Source: Chthoniobacter sp.
GTDB taxonomy: Bacteria > Verrucomicrobiota > Verrucomicrobiia > Chthoniobacterales > Chthoniobacteraceae
Direction of reading: 5' to 3'
Assembly (NCBI GenBank): GCA_025352865.1
Contig: JANXSB010000135.1
Coordinates: 1 to 5,734 of the forward strand
Length of the DNA: 5,734 nt
In this document: positions 5,232 to 5,734 of the stretch, piece after piece
How the letters are laid out: the number at the start of each line of letters is the position of its first letter
Position numbering within the stretch: the first letter of the stretch is position 1
Program-made: the position numbers and the translations under genes
The notes under the pieces: generated by a model
Databases searched by the model: none
Seen by the model: only the letters and a program-made list of their open reading frames with translations
What the model was told of the DNA's origin: nothing

Positions 5232-5696
5232 ATGAAGCTCATCATGCTCGTCATCATCATCGGCCTCACTGTGACCGCTTTTGTCGAACACAACAAGTCC
5301 GCCGCTGCGCTGGAAGAAACCGCCGTGGCCAAGCAACTGGCGGAGAACATCCGGCAGGCGACAGCCGATGTGCGGAACGACGCCAATGCGGTGCAAAAGC
5401 AACTCGACGACGCCAACAAGCAGGTCACCGAAGGCAAGGAAGCTGCCCGCAAACTCACCGAAGACCATTTGCAGGCGCAAAAGCAGATGCAGGAGAGCAC
5501 CGAGGCGAGCGCGAAACAGACGACCGAGCTGGAGGAGGTCAAAAAGAAACTGGCCGACGCCGAGGCCCAGCTCGCCACCATGCAGACCGACCTCGCCACC
5601 ACCAAGGCCCAGGCCACCGTGGCCAAGGACGAGCTGAGCAAGCTCCAGGAAAAGTCCAAGCTGCCCCCGCTCGGCACCGCGACCGGACGGAAGTAG
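5232..5696 (+). CDS. Membrane-anchored coiled-coil protein, function unknown
   Basis: 154 residues. Residues 2-18 (KLIMLVIIIGLTVTAFV) form an N-terminal hydrophobic anchor or uncleaved signal. Residues about 22-143 are a continuous Ala/Gln/Lys/Glu-rich helix with heptad-like spacing (for example TELEEVKKKLADAEAQLATM, 98-117), ending in a short Pro/Gly tail. There is no enzymatic motif. The likely topology is one inner-membrane anchor with a periplasmic coiled coil, suited to a spacer, scaffold or oligomerising role; this is inference from composition. The start at 5232 is chosen because it opens the hydrophobic segment; the upstream in-frame reading runs antisense through the HAD gene and the octad repeat. 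It is divergent from the HAD gene, 105 bases away. Similarity searches would be dominated by generic coiled-coil hits, so no family is named. Confidence 0.82.
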   Translation: MKLIMLVIIIGLTVTAFVEHNKSAAALEETAVAKQLAENIRQATADVRNDANAVQKQLDDANKQVTEGKEAARKLTEDHLQAQKQMQESTEASAKQTTELEEVKKKLADAEAQLATMQTDLATTKAQATVAKDELSKLQEKSKLPPLGTATGRK

Positions 5697-5703
5697 CTGC
5701 GGA

Positions 5704-5731
5704 GCGCGCCGCGCCGCATGACTTGGCGCGC
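5704..5731 (+). terminator. Possible GC-rich hairpin after the coiled-coil gene, cut by the window end
   Basis: GCGCGCC (5704-5710) is an exact complement of GGCGCGC (5725-5731), starting 7 bases after the stop codon TAG (5694-5696), with a 14-base loop. An alternative 6-bp stem is CGCGCC (5710-5715) with GGCGCG (5725-5730). The window stops three bases later, so a following T run cannot be checked. Confidence 0.3.
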
Positions 5732-5734
5732 GGC

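Noticed and set aside
5718..5734. ATG at 5718 as the start of a next gene.
   Set aside because: Only 17 bases remain and it falls in the loop of a possible hairpin; nothing supports it.

Overview
This window looks like ordinary chromosome from a high-GC Gram-negative bacterium. Verrucomicrobiota is my best guess, with Planctomycetota-like bacteria as the alternative. The clues are a very strong C/G bias at third codon positions, a plant/cyanobacterial-type ADP-glucose pyrophosphorylase, several exported proteins of poorly described type, a small protein with a YAQDHDGNFPP motif, and short-unit intergenic repeats. No marker gene is present, so the phylum is inferred.

Layout: (1) 1-879, the 3' two-thirds of glgC, entering from the left. 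(2) 1020-2843, a secreted protein with two copies of a beta-rich domain, proline/threonine-rich linkers and a different C-terminal beta domain. (3) 2840-2938, an intergenic inverted element built from 7-base units. (4) 2961-3851, an exported cysteine hydrolase of the DUF1460 / NlpC-P60 type. (5) 3882-4394, a small single-pass membrane protein with softer codon use, probably co-transcribed with the hydrolase. (6) 4415-4527, a second inverted element, built from 8-base units, between convergent genes. (7) 4527-5126, minus strand, a HAD-family phosphatase with a DxGNV motif I. (8) 5127-5231, a divergent intergenic region with a candidate promoter and a perfect 10-bp inverted repeat. (9) 5232-5696, a membrane-anchored coiled-coil protein. 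(10) 5697-5734, a possible hairpin cut by the window end. There is no gene-free stretch above 300 bases.

Functional links are weak. GlgC uses glucose-1-phosphate for glycogen synthesis, and the HAD protein resembles YihX, a glucose-1-phosphate phosphatase, but they are four genes apart on opposite strands. The hydrolase, the two-domain secreted protein and the coiled-coil protein are all predicted to act in or beyond the envelope. I see no convincing defence, mobile or biosynthetic system. The most distinctive items are the two intergenic repeat elements with the same architecture, the unassigned two-domain secreted protein, and the lack of Shine-Dalgarno sequences at all five visible starts.
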